Shown: positions 41,470 through 51,145, counted from the first letter of the stretch. The stretch is 64,000 nt of DNA from JBAXXL01 sp038206725 (GCA_038206725.1 JBBRAO010000002.1:75730-139729); one strand, 5' to 3'. The notes: a model not told the origin generated them from the letters alone. A program made the numbers and translations.

Positions 41470-42804
41470 TTATAAATAATTATTAATTGGTCCATAAGCG
41501 TGGAAAAATCCGGTCAAAAGAACCTTGTTCACGTCATCTTCGGAATGAGCCACTCCATCGGAAATTAATTTAAGTCCGATATTTTTTGAATTGATAGAGA
41601 AATTTTTGGCTAAATCGGCACCCAAAGTGTCCATTCCATTCAGCTCATTGAAATATTCCGTCAATGTTAATTCTTTGTTTTTATCTGAAATAACAGATTT
41701 CCAAGGTTGTAGTTTTGTTGGCAAAACACCTAATTTATCATCGCATTTAGATTGCAATTCAACAATAGGTGTATATTCTTGGTTTTTCATATCAAATATG
41801 CCGATAATTTTGCCCCTTTCGTATTGCAAAATACCGTTCTTTTGAGACCCGTCGGAATTTTGACCGCCTTTGACTCCAAGGTTCATCATTTCATCGAGCA
41901 AATCACTTTGAATGACTTGACCGGTCAAATAACCCTGCATTACTTTCATAATAAATTGGCAAACATCGACACCGACATAATCTACCAACTGGAATATTCC
42001 CATAGGACGAATTAACAAATCCTGAGTAATTTTGTTAATCATATATATTGATTCAACTTTGGTGTAATGCGTTGAAAGTCTTTCAACTTCGCTTACAGCA
42101 AAAAGTATATCGCGCATAAAATGCCCATTACCAATAAAACCAGCTATATCGTTTGCAGGAACGATGATTTTGCGTAAGGATTTGGCATAGTTATTAGCGA
42201 ATTCGATTAAATCTTTTTCCGTTTTTTCCGTTATTATCAATTCAACCAATTTTTGAATAGCAGGTGGGTTATAGAAATGGAAACCTAGAATCCTTCCATC
42301 TAATTTTGCTCTTTCATCAATTACGTGAATAGGAATTGAGGATGTATTTGTAAAATACCAAGGTTTATTCGGATTGTTTGTGTCAATCTGCGATAATAGC
42401 TTGATTTTTAGTGATTCATCTTCGCTTGCGGCTTCAAATACCAAATATGAATGGTATGCCGATTCGATGGTGGTTACCGGTCTAACAATTTTGAGTGTAT
42501 CGAAAATATACTGATCAATAATTTCACCATTTTCAATCAAATCGTTTTGATGGTGATAGATCTTTCTCAAGTCGTTGATTTTTTTCTCAGCAAGTTTTCT
42601 CACTTGAACTCTTAGATATTCCACCAACCCTGTCAATGCTTTAGTTGAAATATCAATAGCGTTTAGAACATAAGTGTTGTCTTTGTTCTCGGGTTTTAGG
42701 CTTAAATCAACCATTTCAATTGCGGTTAATAATAAAATGCCTGAACCCATTTTACCGGCCGCGCCTAAAATGCTTACATTCTGCAGTCTTTCATCATAAG
42801 TCAT
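41470..42804 (-). CDS. 3-hydroxyacyl-CoA dehydrogenase
   Basis: NAD-dependent oxidation of 3-hydroxyacyl-CoA. The Rossmann loop SILGAAGKMGSG is at about residue 10. Further hallmarks are LVFEAASEDESLKIKLL, the serine-containing NTSSIPI, GFHFYNPPAIQKLVELI with the catalytic His, and AGFIGNGHFMRDI. At 444 residues it is longer than single-domain HADH (about 285), with an insertion after the first strand and a long C-terminus (VNKVLLTGFFHAYGP). It lacks the hydratase domain of FadB-type fusions; a separate hydratase gene precedes it. Confidence 0.88.
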   Translation of the reverse strand: MTYDERLQNVSILGAAGKMGSGILLLTAIEMVDLSLKPENKDNTYVLNAIDISTKALTGLVEYLRVQVRKLAEKKINDLRKIYHHQNDLIENGEIIDQYIFDTLKIVRPVTTIESAYHSYLVFEAASEDESLKIKLLSQIDTNNPNKPWYFTNTSSIPIHVIDERAKLDGRILGFHFYNPPAIQKLVELIITEKTEKDLIEFANNYAKSLRKIIVPANDIAGFIGNGHFMRDILFAVSEVERLSTHYTKVESIYMINKITQDLLIRPMGIFQLVDYVGVDVCQFIMKVMQGYLTGQVIQSDLLDEMMNLGVKGGQNSDGSQKNGILQYERGKIIGIFDMKNQEYTPIVELQSKCDDKLGVLPTKLQPWKSVISDKNKELTLTEYFNELNGMDTLGADLAKNFSINSKNIGLKLISDGVAHSEDDVNKVLLTGFFHAYGPINNYL

Positions 42805-42845
42805 ATTATTCTTAAATTTAATGATTAAAATATTATTTTACTTTT

Positions 42846-43607
42846 TTACCAATTTGGATTTCGTTTTTCCAAAAATGCTGTCATTCCTTCCTTTCCTTCG
42901 CCTTGGAAAAGATCGGAAAAATGCTCTCTTTCCATTGTACAGCCCTCTTCGAACGATGCAAGAAGACCTTTTCTTGAAACTTGTTTAACTTTTTGAATTG
43001 CCAGTGGTCCTTTTGTCATTATTTTTTTGGCAAGTGCTTTAGCGTCGTACAATAGAGACTCCGGCTCGGATAATTTTTGCACCAGACCTACTCTATAGGC
43101 TTCTTCGCCATTAATCATATCGGCTGTAAGAAGCAACATCATTGCGTTTCCCAAACCAATTAATCTCGGCAATCTTTGAGTGCCGGCATATCCGGGTATT
43201 AAACCCAAATTTACCTCCGGTTGACCAAATTTTGCAAACTTTGTGGCAATTCTGATATCGCAGGCTAAAGCCAATTCGCAACCCCCGCCAAGAGCAAACC
43301 CATTCACCGCGGCGATAACCGGAATGTTCAGCATCTCCAAACGCTCGAATGTTTTCTGCCCTATATTTGAGAAAACGAACGCTTCGGCTTTGCTTTTATT
43401 TACCATTTCCGAAATATCGGCACCGGCGACAAATGCTTTGCCTTCACCGGTTATGATTAATGCTTTTATATTTGGATCTAAATTGTCCAAGTAATCGTTC
43501 ATCTCGTCGAAAAAATTCGAATTCAAGGCGTTCATTGCTTCGGGACGAGAAATTGTTATTACCGCAATTCTCTCGTTTTCTTCAATTTTTAGATTTTTGT
43601 AATTCAT
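42846..43607 (-). CDS. Enoyl-CoA hydratase/isomerase
   Basis: 253-residue crotonase-fold enzyme that adds water to enoyl-CoA. Motifs: ITISRPEAMNALN, the oxyanion-hole segments GKAFVAGADISEM and NGFALGGGCELALACDIRIA, FGQPEVNLGLIPGYAGTQRLPRLIG, and GLVQKLSE. The two glutamates usually used in catalysis are present in GGGCELAL and FGQPEVNLG. Spacing to the mutase gene is 44 bases and to the dehydrogenase 41. Assigned to short acyl chains from context only. Confidence 0.93.
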   Translation of the reverse strand: MNYKNLKIEENERIAVITISRPEAMNALNSNFFDEMNDYLDNLDPNIKALIITGEGKAFVAGADISEMVNKSKAEAFVFSNIGQKTFERLEMLNIPVIAAVNGFALGGGCELALACDIRIATKFAKFGQPEVNLGLIPGYAGTQRLPRLIGLGNAMMLLLTADMINGEEAYRVGLVQKLSEPESLLYDAKALAKKIMTKGPLAIQKVKQVSRKGLLASFEEGCTMEREHFSDLFQGEGKEGMTAFLEKRNPNW

Positions 43608-43651
43608 AATTTTTAATTTATAATTATATTATTCGTTTATACATTTAGTAA

Positions 43652-46600
43652 CTACATTCCTCTGCGGTATTTTCCGCCGATTTCGTAGAGTGTTTTAGTT
43701 ATTTGACCAAGCGAAGCACATTCAACAGTATTAAGTAGTTCTTCAAATATATTGCCGTTGTTTAGTGCTACGGTTCTTAATTTTTCCAAGGCGTCTTCAA
43801 CTTTGTCTTTATTTACTTCTTTGAACTTATCCAATGAATTAAGTCTGTCTTTTTTCTCTTCGTCCGAAGCACGTGTAATAGTCATCTGATCGTAAAGGTT
43901 TTCAGGCTTTTCATTCACAAATTTATTTACACCGATAATCGGATATTCACCTGTTTGTTTCTGATATTCATAATACATAGATTGTTCTTGAATCTTTGAA
44001 CGTTGATATTGAGTTTCCATCGCCCCAAGTACTCCACCCCTTCTCGAAATTCGATTAAATTCTTCCAAAACGGCATTTTCAACCAAGTCGGTTAAATACT
44101 CAACGATGTAAGAACCTTGGTTAGGATTTTCATTTTTGAGCATACCGAATTCATTGGTCAAAATCATTTGGATTGCCATTGAGCGGCGGACGGATTCTTC
44201 TGTCGGCGTTGTAACCGCTTCATCGTAGGAATTTGTGTGAAGCGAATTGCAATTATCGTAGAAAGCCAATAGACCTTGAAGCGTTGTTCTAATATCATTG
44301 AAATCAATTTCCTGAGCGTGTAGTGAGCGTCCTGAAGTTTGAATATGATACTTCAGAGCTTGACTGCGCGGGCTTGCGTTGTATTTATATTTCATTGCGA
44401 CCGACCATATTCTACGTGCTACCCTGCCGATTACTGAATATTCCGGGTCCATCCCGTTTGAGAAAAAGAACGAAAGATTCGGTGCGAATTCATCAATTTT
44501 CAAACCTCGGTTTAAGAAGTATTCGACATAAGTAAACCCGTTTGCCAAAGTAAATGCCAATTGAGTAATCGGGTTTGCTCCTGCTTCGGCAATATGATAA
44601 CCGCTTATGCTTATTGAGTAATAATTGCGGATAGCTTTTTTCGAAAGGTACTCCTGCAAATCGCCAATCATTTTCATTGCGAAATTAATTGAGAAAACGC
44701 AGGTGTTTTGTCCCTGATCTTCCTTCAACATATCGGCTTGTACTGTACCGCGCAATCTGCGGAAAGTTTCAACTTTAATGCGCTCTTTTTCTTCCTGCGG
44801 TATAGTTTCGTCCGACAAGCCCAGCCTTTTGAGTTCTCTACGATATGCCGTCATAAAGTAGAAAGCCACCATAATTGGAGCCGGTGCGTTTATAGTCAAT
44901 GATACAGAAGTCATAGGATCTAACTGGTCAAAACCTAAAAGCATCTCATCCATATCGTTAATTGTGCAAATTGAAACACCGCTTTCACCGATTTTACCGT
45001 AAATATCCGGTTCGATTGCAGGGTCGGCGGCATAAAGTGTTATGCCGTCAAAGGCTGTCGAAAGCCTTTTCGCCGCATCGGAATCCGAAAGGTAATGGAA
45101 GCGTTTATTTGTTCTTAGCGGCCCACCCTCGCCTGCAAATTGACGTTTAGGGTCTTCGTTTGTTCTTTTGAATGGAAATACTCCCGCAGTATAAGGAAAT
45201 TCTCCGGGAAGATTCTCTTTATAATGAAATTTGACAAGTTCATACCACGATCTAAATTGAGGCAAGGCCACTTTAGGCATAGTCGAACCGGAGAGAGTTT
45301 TTGAAAACAGCTCTACACAAATTTCTCTATTGCTAATTGTATATTTGATTTCATCATTTTGATAGGCTTTCTTCGTGATTTCCCATTTTGTAATAAAATC
45401 GCGAGTATCTTGGTTCAAGCCATCCCATCTGTTATCATACTCTTTTGCTAAAATCTCTTGAGTGTTTTCCTCAAATATCTGCTTGATAGTTTCTTGAATC
45501 GCAAAACAATCACTCGCTAAAAGAGCCTCCGATTCTGCTTTACTGTGATATTCTTTTATCACGGCGGTTATTTCGGAAAGATAGTTCGAACGGTTATTGT
45601 CCAATAAGCCGAAATTTTCCTGCCGCTTAGTTTGCAAAGCGGTAATCGCGGGTTTCACTTTGTAATCAAAGCCTGTTTTTTCTTGTACATAAGCTAAAAT
45701 ATCTTTGAATAATCGGTTTACCCCGTGGTTGTTGAATTGTGCACTCGATACCGCATAAACAGGTAATTCAGCATCTTCGAGTTGGATATTATGAGGAATT
45801 TTTACCTGACGGGAGCGGATAAAATTAATCAGAACTTCGCGCAGTGCGTCTTCAGAGCCGAATTTTTCGAATTTATTAATTACTATAAATTCTGCCAAAT
45901 CCAACATATCAATTTTTTCTAATTGGGTAGGGGCACCGAATTCCGCCGTCATTACATAAACCGCCGCGTCGCTAATTTCTTTAATTCTGCTGTTGCCTTG
46001 CCCTATACCGCTGGTTTCGACAATTATCAAATCAAAGCCATAAGCTTTAAGCAAATCTATAGAATTATGTAAAGCCGCACTGAGTTCGGTTGAACTGTCG
46101 CGAGTGGCGAAACTTCTGAAAAATACTCTGTCATTATAAATTTGATTATATCTAATTCTATCGCCTAAAAGCGCACCGCCTGTTGTGGATTTCGAAGGAT
46201 CAACAGCCAAAACACCAATCTTAACATCCTCGGTAAAAGCCAAAAACCTGCCGATAAGTTCATCAATCAGTGAGCTTTTACCGCTTCCACCGGTACCTGT
46301 AAAGCCCAAAACCAATGACTTACCACCATCAATTTTCCCAAGGACTGATTGGATATTATTACTTTTATTCTCATCGCTTACGCAATTTTCAAGAAACGAA
46401 AGCTCACGCGAAAGTTTAAAATAATTTATTTGATTATTAAAATTTGAAAAATCCGGATCACTTTGCTCCGATGATTTATCATTTTCTAAAATTCTTAGGA
46501 TAATATCGTCGGCAATACCGTCAATCCCAATAGTCTGACCATCGGTAGCGTGATATAGCCTTGCCACTCCATAAGCTTCCAAATCCTTGATTTCCGAGGG

Positions 46601-46891
46601 TAATATTACACCCCCGCCGCCTCCGAAAACCAATTTATCCGTGGCTCCGTTTCGGCGCAATTCATCAACGACATAACGAAAATACTCGTTATGCCCACCT
46701 TGGTAGGAGCTAATCAGTAAAGCATCTACATCTTCCTGCAAAGCCGTGGTAATCACTTCATTCACAGAACGGTTATGCCCCAAATGAATGATTTCCGCCC
46801 CGCGTTTTTGCAAAAGCCTTCTAAAAATATTAACCGAAACGTCGTGACCATCAAAAAGTGCCGTCGCGGTAAGAACTTTTATTCTCCTCAT
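43652..46891 (-). CDS. icmF: Fused isobutyryl-CoA mutase IcmF
   Basis: Cobalamin-dependent interconversion of isobutyryl-CoA and n-butyryl-CoA, with the GTPase chaperone built in. Order: B12-binding domain (about 1-140, TATALFDGHDVSVNI at 9-23 with the cobalt-ligand His16); MeaB-like G domain with P-loop GFTGTGGSGKSS at 196-207 and VETSGIGQGNSRI; then the mutase TIM barrel (about 540-1079) with FPYTAGVFPFKRTNEDPKRQ and AEAGANPITQLAFTLANG. Length 1,079 fits IcmF rather than separate mutase subunits. It lies 9 bases after the first dehydrogenase gene. Some IcmF proteins also act on pivalyl- or isovaleryl-CoA; the sequence does not decide this. Confidence 0.95.
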   Translation of the reverse strand: MRRIKVLTATALFDGHDVSVNIFRRLLQKRGAEIIHLGHNRSVNEVITTALQEDVDALLISSYQGGHNEYFRYVVDELRRNGATDKLVFGGGGGVILPSEIKDLEAYGVARLYHATDGQTIGIDGIADDIILRILENDKSSEQSDPDFSNFNNQINYFKLSRELSFLENCVSDENKSNNIQSVLGKIDGGKSLVLGFTGTGGSGKSSLIDELIGRFLAFTEDVKIGVLAVDPSKSTTGGALLGDRIRYNQIYNDRVFFRSFATRDSSTELSAALHNSIDLLKAYGFDLIIVETSGIGQGNSRIKEISDAAVYVMTAEFGAPTQLEKIDMLDLAEFIVINKFEKFGSEDALREVLINFIRSRQVKIPHNIQLEDAELPVYAVSSAQFNNHGVNRLFKDILAYVQEKTGFDYKVKPAITALQTKRQENFGLLDNNRSNYLSEITAVIKEYHSKAESEALLASDCFAIQETIKQIFEENTQEILAKEYDNRWDGLNQDTRDFITKWEITKKAYQNDEIKYTISNREICVELFSKTLSGSTMPKVALPQFRSWYELVKFHYKENLPGEFPYTAGVFPFKRTNEDPKRQFAGEGGPLRTNKRFHYLSDSDAAKRLSTAFDGITLYAADPAIEPDIYGKIGESGVSICTINDMDEMLLGFDQLDPMTSVSLTINAPAPIMVAFYFMTAYRRELKRLGLSDETIPQEEKERIKVETFRRLRGTVQADMLKEDQGQNTCVFSINFAMKMIGDLQEYLSKKAIRNYYSISISGYHIAEAGANPITQLAFTLANGFTYVEYFLNRGLKIDEFAPNLSFFFSNGMDPEYSVIGRVARRIWSVAMKYKYNASPRSQALKYHIQTSGRSLHAQEIDFNDIRTTLQGLLAFYDNCNSLHTNSYDEAVTTPTEESVRRSMAIQMILTNEFGMLKNENPNQGSYIVEYLTDLVENAVLEEFNRISRRGGVLGAMETQYQRSKIQEQSMYYEYQKQTGEYPIIGVNKFVNEKPENLYDQMTITRASDEEKKDRLNSLDKFKEVNKDKVEDALEKLRTVALNNGNIFEELLNTVECASLGQITKTLYEIGGKYRRGM

Positions 46892-46900
46892 AATTTTTTC

Positions 46901-48040
46901 CTATTTTAGCAATGAGCGAGCAATAACTAATTTTTGTATTTCACTTGTTCCTTCATATATTTCAGTGATTTTTGCATCGCGGTAATAGCGTTCAACATTG
47001 AAATCTTCGGTGTAACCATAGCCACCGTGGATTTGAATAGCCTTGCGAGCGCAATCCATAGCCACTTCCGAAGATTTTAATTTTGCCATTGCGGCTTCAG
47101 CCGAATAAGGCATTTTCAAATCTTTCATAAGCGAAGCTCTATACACCAACAACCAAGCGGCGTCGTACTCTGTTTTCATTTCAGAAAGCATCCATTGGAT
47201 AGCCTGTAAATTGGCAATTGGTTGATCGAATTGAACACGTTGATTAGCGTAAACTACAGAGTCTTCGATACAAGCGCGAGCTATACCCAACGCTTGAGCG
47301 GCTATTCCAAGGCGTCCGCCGTCCAATGTGGTCATTGCTACTTTAAAACCCGAATTTAGTGGACCGAGCAAATTTTCTGCAGGGACTTCTACGTTGTCTA
47401 AAAGTATTTCAGTTGTTGATGAGGCTCGTATTCCGAGTTTCATTTCGACTTTACCGACTGTACATCCCGGTGTTCCGGCTTCTATAATAAAAGCTGAAAT
47501 GCCGCGCGTTTTTATAGCGAGGTCGGTTGAGGCGATTATAATAAATATACCGGCTTCTTTGCCATTGGTGGCAAACATCTTTGAGCCGTTAATAATCCAT
47601 TTACCGTTTTCTAATTTGGCGGTGGTTCTTGTAGCTCCGGCATCGGAACCAGCTCCCGTTTCAGTCAAAGAGAAGCTTCCGATTTTCACGCCTGAAAGCA
47701 AATCGGGTAAATATTTCATTTTTTGTTCCTCAGTTCCAAAGCGATAAATCGGATCGCAAACCAAAGATGAATGTGCTGAAATAATAACCCCTGTTGAAGC
47801 ACACCAGCGCGATATTTCTTCAACTGCTAAAAAGTAGGACATATAGTCCATTCCCGAACCCCCGTATTCTGTTGGATACGCGATTCCCATCAATCCTAAT
47901 TCACCGGCTTCACTTATTATATCTTTTGGGAAACGGTGATTTTTCTCATTTTCCGACGCGACCGGGGAGATCTTGTCTTTAGCAAATTTTGCGACCATAT
48001 CTTTCAGCATTATTTGCTCTTCGGTAAGTAGATAATCCAT
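46901..48040 (-). CDS. Acyl-CoA dehydrogenase (first gene of operon)
   Basis: 379 residues. Motifs: FSLTETGAGSDAGATRTTA, SKMFATNGKEAG, LGIRASSTTEILLDNVEVP, LDGGRLGIAAQALGIARA, IQIHGGYGYTEDFNVERYYRDAKITEIYEGTSEIQKLVI. The last of these carries the catalytic glutamate of butyryl-CoA-type enzymes. It is a paralogue of the operon's last gene, so the pathway has two dehydrogenases, perhaps for straight and branched chains. The ATG at 48040 follows a 100-base leader that includes a 17-bp palindrome and a promoter box. It is divergent from the MBL gene. Confidence 0.93.
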   Translation of the reverse strand: MDYLLTEEQIMLKDMVAKFAKDKISPVASENEKNHRFPKDIISEAGELGLMGIAYPTEYGGSGMDYMSYFLAVEEISRWCASTGVIISAHSSLVCDPIYRFGTEEQKMKYLPDLLSGVKIGSFSLTETGAGSDAGATRTTAKLENGKWIINGSKMFATNGKEAGIFIIIASTDLAIKTRGISAFIIEAGTPGCTVGKVEMKLGIRASSTTEILLDNVEVPAENLLGPLNSGFKVAMTTLDGGRLGIAAQALGIARACIEDSVVYANQRVQFDQPIANLQAIQWMLSEMKTEYDAAWLLVYRASLMKDLKMPYSAEAAMAKLKSSEVAMDCARKAIQIHGGYGYTEDFNVERYYRDAKITEIYEGTSEIQKLVIARSLLK

Positions 48041-48126
48041 AGCTACTCCATAAATGTGGTAAACTTTTTTGTTTTATTGTTTTTAAAAGTTTTAATCTAA
48101 AAGGCTCAGTAACAGAAAAGAACTTG

Positions 48127-48143
48127 ACCAATCAATGATTGGT
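48127..48143. promoter_or_regulatory. Candidate operator palindrome of the acyl-CoA operon
   Basis: ACCAATCAATGATTGGT: 8-bp arms around one base, perfectly symmetric. It lies 7-8 bases downstream of the -7 box on the transcribed side, so it would cover the transcription start. The size and position fit a dimeric repressor of TetR or FadR type. No regulator gene is in the window. Confidence 0.6.
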
Positions 48144-48150
48144 GATAATG

Positions 48151-48158
48151 CAAATATA
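48151..48158 (-). promoter_or_regulatory. -7 promoter box TATATTTG of the acyl-CoA operon
   Basis: TAnnTTTG match on the minus strand, 110 bases before the ATG at 48040. In the 359-base divergent gap, this box and the palindrome are the only clear signals seen. Confidence 0.5.
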
Positions 48159-48399
48159 CAAAAAATATTTTATTCCTATTAGCAATAATCACACAATTAG
48201 GGAAATATTAATAATGATTAATTTTTCAAATCAAGATTGTCTGAAGAAGCAGGTTTTCAAAATTTTTTAATTTGATAGCTGGGTACCAATGTTGAAAAAC
48301 TTTTTCCTAATCTATAATAATGTAAATTGAAAAAAATTGTTTAAATTGCTTTTTCAAAATGATAATATATACGATAAATAAAATGGATTTATACTAAAG

Positions 48400-49164
48400 A
48401 TGAAAATTATTGTTCTCGGAAGCGGCACTTCGAACGGCGTACCAATGGTCGGCTGTCAGTGTGATGTGTGCAAATCGCAAAATCCCAAAGACAAACGCCT
48501 GAGAAGTTCGGTTTATGTTGAATACGAGGGTAAAAAATTTCTTATTGACATCTCGCCCGATTTTCGTCAGCAGTTTTTAAATTATGGATTTGATGATATT
48601 GACGCGCTTTTGCTCACTCACTCGCATTATGACCATATCGCCGGATTGGACGATATCCGAACAATAAATCTATTCCAAAAAAAAGCTATTGATATCTTCG
48701 CTGCGAAAGACACAATTTCAACACTTGAATATACTTTTCCTTATATGTTTACAGCTCCAGTGCAAAAAGGCGGCGGCTTACCAATGATTAATTGCCGAGT
48801 TATAGATAATGAGCCATTTTCGATTGACGACATCGAGGCTTTGCCTTTACCTATCAAACACGGTATTTTGGATATATTCGGATTTAGAATCGGAAATTTC
48901 GCTTATATCACCGACGCGAGCTATATTTCGGAAGAAACTATTAAGCTATTGCAAAACTTGGATGTACTATTCCTGAACGCTTTAAGAATAACACCACATT
49001 CAACTCATATTAATTTAGATTCCGCAATAATTTACGCCGATATTATCAAAGCAAAAAAGACATATTTCACTCATATTTCGCACGGAATAATGCACGATGA
49101 AGTGCAAAATAATTTGCCGAATGATGTTTTTTTGGCTTATGATGGCATAATAATTGATTGTTAA
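48400..49164 (+). CDS. MBL-fold metallohydrolase (PhnP-like)
   Basis: 254 residues. The metallo-beta-lactamase signature is THSHYDHIAGLDDIR (about residue 75). An N-terminal MKIIVLGSGTSNGVPMVGCQCDVC with a cysteine pair is typical of the PhnP branch and may bind a structural metal. LIDISPDFRQQFL and later His residues (HGIMHDE) complete the metal set. PhnP hydrolyses cyclic phosphates, but many relatives are uncharacterised; no phn genes are near. The gene precedes an osmC-like gene by 33 bases. Confidence 0.88.
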   Translation: MKIIVLGSGTSNGVPMVGCQCDVCKSQNPKDKRLRSSVYVEYEGKKFLIDISPDFRQQFLNYGFDDIDALLLTHSHYDHIAGLDDIRTINLFQKKAIDIFAAKDTISTLEYTFPYMFTAPVQKGGGLPMINCRVIDNEPFSIDDIEALPLPIKHGILDIFGFRIGNFAYITDASYISEETIKLLQNLDVLFLNALRITPHSTHINLDSAIIYADIIKAKKTYFTHISHGIMHDEVQNNLPNDVFLAYDGIIIDC

Positions 49165-49197
49165 AACAATTATTAAAAAATTACGTATAAGAAGACA

Positions 49198-49611
49198 ATG
49201 GTAAATATAAATGTTAAATATTTGGGCGGATTGAAGTGTGCAGTAACGCACGAACCATCAGGTGAAACGTTCTACACCGATGCCCCGCTGGACCACAAAG
49301 GCGAAGCAAAATACATATCACCGACCGATTTGGTCGCGGCCGCGTTAGCAACCTGCGCGGCAACGATAATGGGTATGCGTGCCGACGAAGCAGGAATTGA
49401 TTTAAGCGGGATGGAAGTAAATGTATCGAAAGATATGGTTAATCTACCCCAGAGAATGGTAAAAAAAATGATTGTAAATATTATTTTTCCATATAAATTA
49501 GATGATAAGTCATACGCTATTATGACAAAAATTGTTAAATTCTGTCCGGTTTATTTCAGTATAAATCCGGAAATAGAGGTTATTACTAATTATTCATACA
49601 AAGAAATATGA
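49198..49611 (+). CDS. OsmC family protein
   Basis: 137 residues. Members reduce organic hydroperoxides with two cysteines. Both are visible: Cys57 or so in ALATCAATIMGM and a second in VKFCPVYFSIN near residue 118. The start MVNINVKYLGGLKCAV and the ISPTDLVAAALATC segment are typical. The protein is a cytoplasmic dimer in known members. Its TGA overlaps the ATG of the next gene (ATGA), so translational coupling is likely. Confidence 0.92.
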   Translation: MVNINVKYLGGLKCAVTHEPSGETFYTDAPLDHKGEAKYISPTDLVAAALATCAATIMGMRADEAGIDLSGMEVNVSKDMVNLPQRMVKKMIVNIIFPYKLDDKSYAIMTKIVKFCPVYFSINPEIEVITNYSYKEI

Positions 49612-51098
49612 TAAGAATACCGATTATACTAATGGCGGCACTAATAATGTGCAGTTTTATGCAACAGGAACAGCCTAATCCTGCCAAAGAAATGTTCGAA
49701 AAAGGAACAGAATTATTCAATCAAAAAAAATATAACGAATCTATTGAGTTCTTTGATAAAGTAATTAATCTGGATAGCACAAAATTCCAACCTTACTACT
49801 TGAAAGGTGTGGCGTTTTATGAAACAGGAAAATACAAAGAAGCTTTAAAATCTTTGGATATTGCGGCGGTAAAAAACCCGAACATCAGCGTAATATTTGA
49901 AGCAAAAGCCAAAACCCTTATTAAAATGGGTGATATTCTTGGAGCTGATATAGCCTACACCAAAGCAATCTCATTAGAGCCGACTAACGCCAATCTGTAT
50001 TATAACCGCGGAGTCTTTTATGTTGAATCGAAAATGAAGGACAAAGCCTTGGCCGATTTCAACAAAACTTTAGAAATAAATGTTCAGCACAAAGAAGCAA
50101 ATTATGCGAAAGCTACTATGCTTTATGACAAAGTCGAATTCGCATCCGCCTTGGAAGCAGTTAAAAATGCTATCAAGCTGGAACCAAAATTTTATAATGC
50201 CTTAGCTTTATCGGGAGCGATAAATTATAATTTAAAAAATTATCAAGCCGCTATCGACGATTTCACTAAAGCAATAGACATCAATTCTAAAAACGAAATG
50301 ACTTTTCTAAGCCGCGGCAACTCTTATTATCAATTAAAGCAATACGATAAAGCAATCGCGGACTACACCACTTATTTACAGATTAAACCCGCCGATGCAA
50401 AAGTGCGTCTTTCGAGAGCAAACGCGTGGATTGCTTTAAATAAACTGCCTCAGGCTTTGGAAGATTATGATGCTTATCTGAAAGTGGAGAAAAGCGATAT
50501 GAACGTATATCTCAATCGCGCTACAATCAACGTAACTTTAAAAAAATACGCCGATGCGGTTAAGGATTACTCGACAGTTTTGGAAACCGAAAAGCTGAAC
50601 AACGACATTTATACAAATCGTGGTATATGCTATCAAAACTTGGGCGATACCGCAAATGCTATTGCCGATTACTCCAAATCAATTCAATTGAACAAAAGCG
50701 ACACTTTCGCCTTAGCAAACAGAGCCAATCTTTACCACCGTATGAAAGAATATCAAAAGGCGGTTGATGACTTTGACAAAATCATTGGTTTAAAAAATAA
50801 TTACGCCGACGCTTATTTTGAAAGAGGTATCGCATATTTCTATTTGAAAAATTATGAAAAAGCGAATGAAGATTTCACAAGTGCAATTAAATATAAATTT
50901 AGCAAAATAGAAGCATATAAAAACAGAGCTATAACCTTTGAAATATTAAAAAATAATAAAGCCGCTATAGCCGATTATAAAAAATATGTGGAAATTGCGC
51001 AAAAAACAACTACCGACAAAGAAGACGAACTGATAAATATCAACAAGAAAATCAAACAACTCGAAGATATTGTGGCTGAAGAAAGTAAGAAAAAGTAA
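49608..51098 (+). CDS. Exported TPR-repeat protein
   Basis: 496 residues, starting inside the osmC stop (4-base overlap). N-terminal hydrophobic segment MIRIPIILMAALIMCSFM is a signal peptide or anchor; LIMC resembles a lipobox but has Met at -1, so lipidation is doubtful. From about residue 30 to 470 it consists of about 13 tetratricopeptide repeats of 34 residues (AYYKKG-like; e.g. YNRGVFYVESKMKDKALADF, RGNSYYQLKQYDKAIADYTTY). It ends in a lysine-rich coil. It should act as a protein-binding scaffold; partners are unknown. A terminator follows. Confidence 0.85.
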   Translation: MIRIPIILMAALIMCSFMQQEQPNPAKEMFEKGTELFNQKKYNESIEFFDKVINLDSTKFQPYYLKGVAFYETGKYKEALKSLDIAAVKNPNISVIFEAKAKTLIKMGDILGADIAYTKAISLEPTNANLYYNRGVFYVESKMKDKALADFNKTLEINVQHKEANYAKATMLYDKVEFASALEAVKNAIKLEPKFYNALALSGAINYNLKNYQAAIDDFTKAIDINSKNEMTFLSRGNSYYQLKQYDKAIADYTTYLQIKPADAKVRLSRANAWIALNKLPQALEDYDAYLKVEKSDMNVYLNRATINVTLKKYADAVKDYSTVLETEKLNNDIYTNRGICYQNLGDTANAIADYSKSIQLNKSDTFALANRANLYHRMKEYQKAVDDFDKIIGLKNNYADAYFERGIAYFYLKNYEKANEDFTSAIKYKFSKIEAYKNRAITFEILKNNKAAIADYKKYVEIAQKTTTDKEDELININKKIKQLEDIVAEESKKK

Positions 51099-51110
51099 CA
51101 TCATTCCAAT

Positions 51111-51145
51111 CTCGTTACCAAGCGCCTGCTTGGTAACGTTTTTTT
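51111..51145 (+). terminator. Terminator made from family B palindrome, copy 2
   Basis: Eleven-bp perfect arms (51113-51123/51128-51138) around GCCT, followed by seven T (51139-51145), 15 bases after the TPR gene stop. The sequence belongs to the dispersed family B. Confidence 0.85.

Noticed and set aside
41451..41495. Upstream start for the thiolase at 41495
   Set aside because: It overlaps the end of the dehydrogenase gene and adds 15 residues with no match to thiolases.
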